From: Megachile rotundata | Lineage: Eukaryota > Arthropoda > Insecta > Hymenoptera > Megachilidae | Length of the DNA stretch: 64,000 bases | Direction of reading: 5' to 3' | Assembly (NCBI RefSeq): GCF_050947335.1 | Contig: NW_027473365.1 | Coordinates: forward strand, 434,001-498,000 | Shown here: positions 62,388-64,000 of the stretch, piece after piece | Position numbering within the stretch: position 1 is the first letter of the stretch | How the letters are laid out: every line of letters starts with the position of its first letter | The notes under the pieces: model-generated | What the model saw: the letters and a program-made list of their open reading frames with translations, nothing else | Told to the model about the DNA's origin: nothing | Database searches by the model: none | Program-made: the position numbers and the translations under genes

Positions 62388-64000
62388 GATTATGTGATTG
62401 TGTGATTGTGTGATTGTGTGAGTGTGTGATTGTCTGATTGAGTGATTGTGTGATTGTGTGATTGTGTGATTGTGTGATTGTGTGATTGTGAGATTGTGTG
62501 ATTGTGTGATGGTGTAATTGTGATTGTGTGATTGTGATTGTGTGATTGTGTGGTTGTGTGATTGTGTGATTGTGTGATTGTGTGATTGTGTGATTGTGTG
62601 ATTGTGTGATTGTGTGATTGTGTGATTGTGTGATTGTGTGATTGTGTGATTGAGTGATTGTGTGATTGTGTGATTGTGTGATTGAGTGATTGTGTGAGTG
62701 TGTGATTGTCTCATTGAGTGATTGTGTGCTTGTGTGATTGTGTGGTTGTGTGATTGTGTGATTGTGTGATTAGGTGATTGGGTGATTGTGTGATTGTGTG
62801 ATTGTGACTGTGTGATTGTGTGAGTGTGTGATTGTGTGATTGAGTGATTGTGAGATTGTGTGATTGTGAGATTGTGTGATTGTGTGATGGTGTAATTGTG
62901 ATTGTGTGATTGTGATTGTGTGATTGTGTGGTTGTGTGATTGTGTGATTGTGTGATTGTGTGATTGTGTGATTGTGTGATTGTGTGATTGTGTGATTGTG
63001 TGATTGTGTGATTGTGTGATTGTGTGATTGTGTGATTGTGTGATTGTGTGATTGTGTGATTGTGTGAGTGTGTGATTGTCTCATTGAGTGATTGTGTGCT
63101 TGTGTGATTGTGTGGTTGTGTGATTGTGTGATTGTGTGATTAGGTGATTGGGTGATTGTGTGATTGTGTGATTGTGACTGTGTGATTGTGTGAGTGTGTG
63201 ATTATGTGATTGAGTGATTGTGTGGTTGTGTGATTGTGTGGTTGTGTGATTGTGTGATTGTGTGATTGTGTGATTGTGTGATTGTGTGATTGTGTGATTG
63301 TGGTTGTGTGATTGTGATTGTGTGATTGTGATTGTGTGATTGTGTCTGTGTGATTGTGTGAGTGTGTGATTGTGTGATTGTGTGATTGTGTGATTGTGTG
63401 ATTGTGTGATTGTGTGATTGTGTGATTGTGTGATTGTGCGATTGTGCGATTGTGCGATTGTGCGATTGTGTGATTGTGATTGTGTGATTGTGATTGTGTG
63501 TACTGTGTGACTGTGTGATTGTGTGATTGTGTGATTGTGTGATTGTGTGATTGTGTGATTGTGTGATTGTGTGATTGTGTGATTGTGTGATTGTGTGATT
63601 ATGTGATTGTGTGATTGTGTGATTGTGTGAGTGTGTGATTGTCTGATTGAGTGATTGTGTGATTGTGTGATTGTGTGATTGTGTGATTGTGTGATTGTGA
63701 GATTGTGTGATTGTGAGATTGTGTGATTGTGTGATGGTGTAATTGTGATTGTGTGATTGTGATTGTGTGATTGTGTGGTTGTGTGATTGTGTGATTGTGT
63801 GATTGTGTGATTGTGTGATTGTGTGATTGTGTGATTGTGTGATTGTGTGATTGTGTGATTGTGTGATTGTGTGATTGTGTGATTGTGTGATTGTGTGATT
63901 GTGTGATTGTGTGATTGCGTGATTGTGTGATTGTGTGAGTGTGTGATTGTCTCATTGAGTGATTGTGTGCTTGTGTGATTGTGTGGTTGTGTGATTGTGT
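62388..64000 (+). repeat. Segmental duplication J, copy 2, cut by the window end
   Basis: Partner of 49780-51350, matched up to TCTCATTGAG at 63950. The array continues past the end of the window. Confidence 0.87.

Larger units (their letters stand above)
1..64000 (+). repeat. Giant octamer tandem array, unit GATTGTGT
   Basis: The window consists throughout of head-to-tail copies of GATTGTGT and close variants; reading any line shows an 8-bp period. The + strand is always the G/T-rich strand and contains C only in variant units, so no inversion is visible. Common variants change one base (GAGTGTGT, GACTGTGT, GGTTGTGT, GCTTGTGT, GATTGAGT, GATTATGT, GATTTTGT, GATTGTCT, GATTAGGT). A 6-bp short unit, GATTGT, often precedes a full unit and gives 14-bp spacing. 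The repeat reaches both window edges, so the array is longer than 64 kb. No gene, RNA gene or mobile element interrupts it. By inference this is eukaryotic satellite/minisatellite DNA; its chromosomal position is unknown. Function, if any, cannot be read from the sequence. Confidence 0.98.
21691..64000 (+). repeat. Right domain of the array (GTGTATG-marked)
   Basis: Here the marker GTGTATG followed by three or four 14-bp GTGGTTG/GATTG units recurs at about 22029, 23523, 30163, 31843, 34434, 42298, 44743, 46243, 48568, 52929, 54326, 55431, 55771, 59441, 60838, 61084 and 61828. A second marker, TCTCATTGAG, appears only from 32455 onward (45331, 49156, 50093, 50455, 51350, 51644, 56370, 57272, 57714, 58124, 62709, 63079, 63950). 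The GTTGTTG marker of the left domain is not found. The boundary near 21.4-22.0 kb is approximate, because blocks of about 1 kb are shared across it. Confidence 0.72.

Noticed and set aside
778..63510. TGTGTACTGTG markers as regulatory sites
   Set aside because: They recur as part of duplicated blocks, usually after a GCGATTG/GTAATTG unit. Their spread is explained by block copying, and no known site is recognised.
1636..64000. Many long - strand open reading frames (for example 1636-3714, 11260-14490, 21683-33193, 34048-36510, 47723-50098, 60330-62714) translating to His/Thr/Asn/Gln repeats
   Set aside because: They follow from a stop-free octamer read in any frame; starts and stops arise from rare unit variants (TCAT, CAAT, GATTA, GATTAGG). 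Several overlap in different frames with the same translation. No domain, signal peptide or non-repeat segment is present, so none is called a gene.
1..64000. Histidine-rich metal-binding or antifreeze-like repeat protein
   Set aside because: The composition is superficially similar, but the peptide is a forced translation of the octamer and is the same in all three frames, so there is no evidence of coding selection.
1..64000. Telomere repeat array
   Set aside because: The strand is G/T-rich, but the unit lacks the G runs of usual telomeric repeats, and the array is full of unit variants and kilobase duplications that telomerase synthesis would not produce. A subtelomeric position remains possible.
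1..64000. Z-DNA or G-quadruplex tracts
   Set aside because: Alternating TG runs are only a few bases long before the GATT interruption, and GG or GGG runs are rare, so neither structure has clear sequence support.

Overview
The whole 64-kb window is one uninterrupted tandem-repeat (satellite/minisatellite) array. The unit is an 8-bp octamer, GATTGTGT on the + strand (ACACAATC on the - strand). I find no single-copy DNA, no credible protein gene, no tRNA or rRNA, no CRISPR array, no insertion sequence and no transposon. Both ends of the window lie inside the array, so its true length and its flanks are unknown.

Organism: 64 kb of non-coding octamer repeat with layered duplications fits eukaryotic satellite DNA (heterochromatic, subtelomeric or sex-chromosomal are all possible) and does not fit a gene-dense bacterial, archaeal or phage genome. 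Nothing here allows a species or clade to be named. Assembly error in copy number and in long duplicated blocks is a real possibility.

Layout: consensus octamers are mixed with single-base variants (GAGTGTGT, GACTGTGT, GGTTGTGT, GCTTGTGT, GATTGAGT, GATTATGT, GATTTTGT, GATTGTCT, GATTAGGT), with 6-bp short units that create a 14-bp (8+6) rhythm, and with rarer marker blocks. The clearest marker is a CpG-containing cassette built on GACCGTGATTGTGT, found 19 times. Other markers are TGTGTACTGTG, GTTGTTG (only before about 21.4 kb), GTGTATG followed by GTGGTTG units (only after about 22.0 kb) and TCTCATTGAG (only after about 32.4 kb). These split the array into a left domain (1 to about 21.7 kb) and a right domain (about 21.7 to 64 kb).

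Marker spacing shows that the array grew by segmental duplication: pairs of blocks 0.2 to 6 kb long lie at offsets of about 0.17, 1.0, 1.5, 3.8-3.9, 4.5, 4.84-4.86, 4.96-4.98, 5.99-6.13, 6.48-6.51, 11.3-12.2, 12.6 and 12.9 kb. Copies differ by a few substitutions and by gains or losses that are mostly whole octamers. The best preserved is a head-to-tail duplication of about 3.9 kb at 42.0-49.8 kb.

Coding: the - strand has long open frames (up to 3,836 codons), but these follow from the repeat. The octamer has no stop in any of the three - strand frames and all three give the same eight-residue cycle HNHTITQS. The + strand has a TGA every 24 bases in every frame. I therefore annotate no CDS. 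I did not find a new biological system; the points of interest are the internal structure and evolution of the array.
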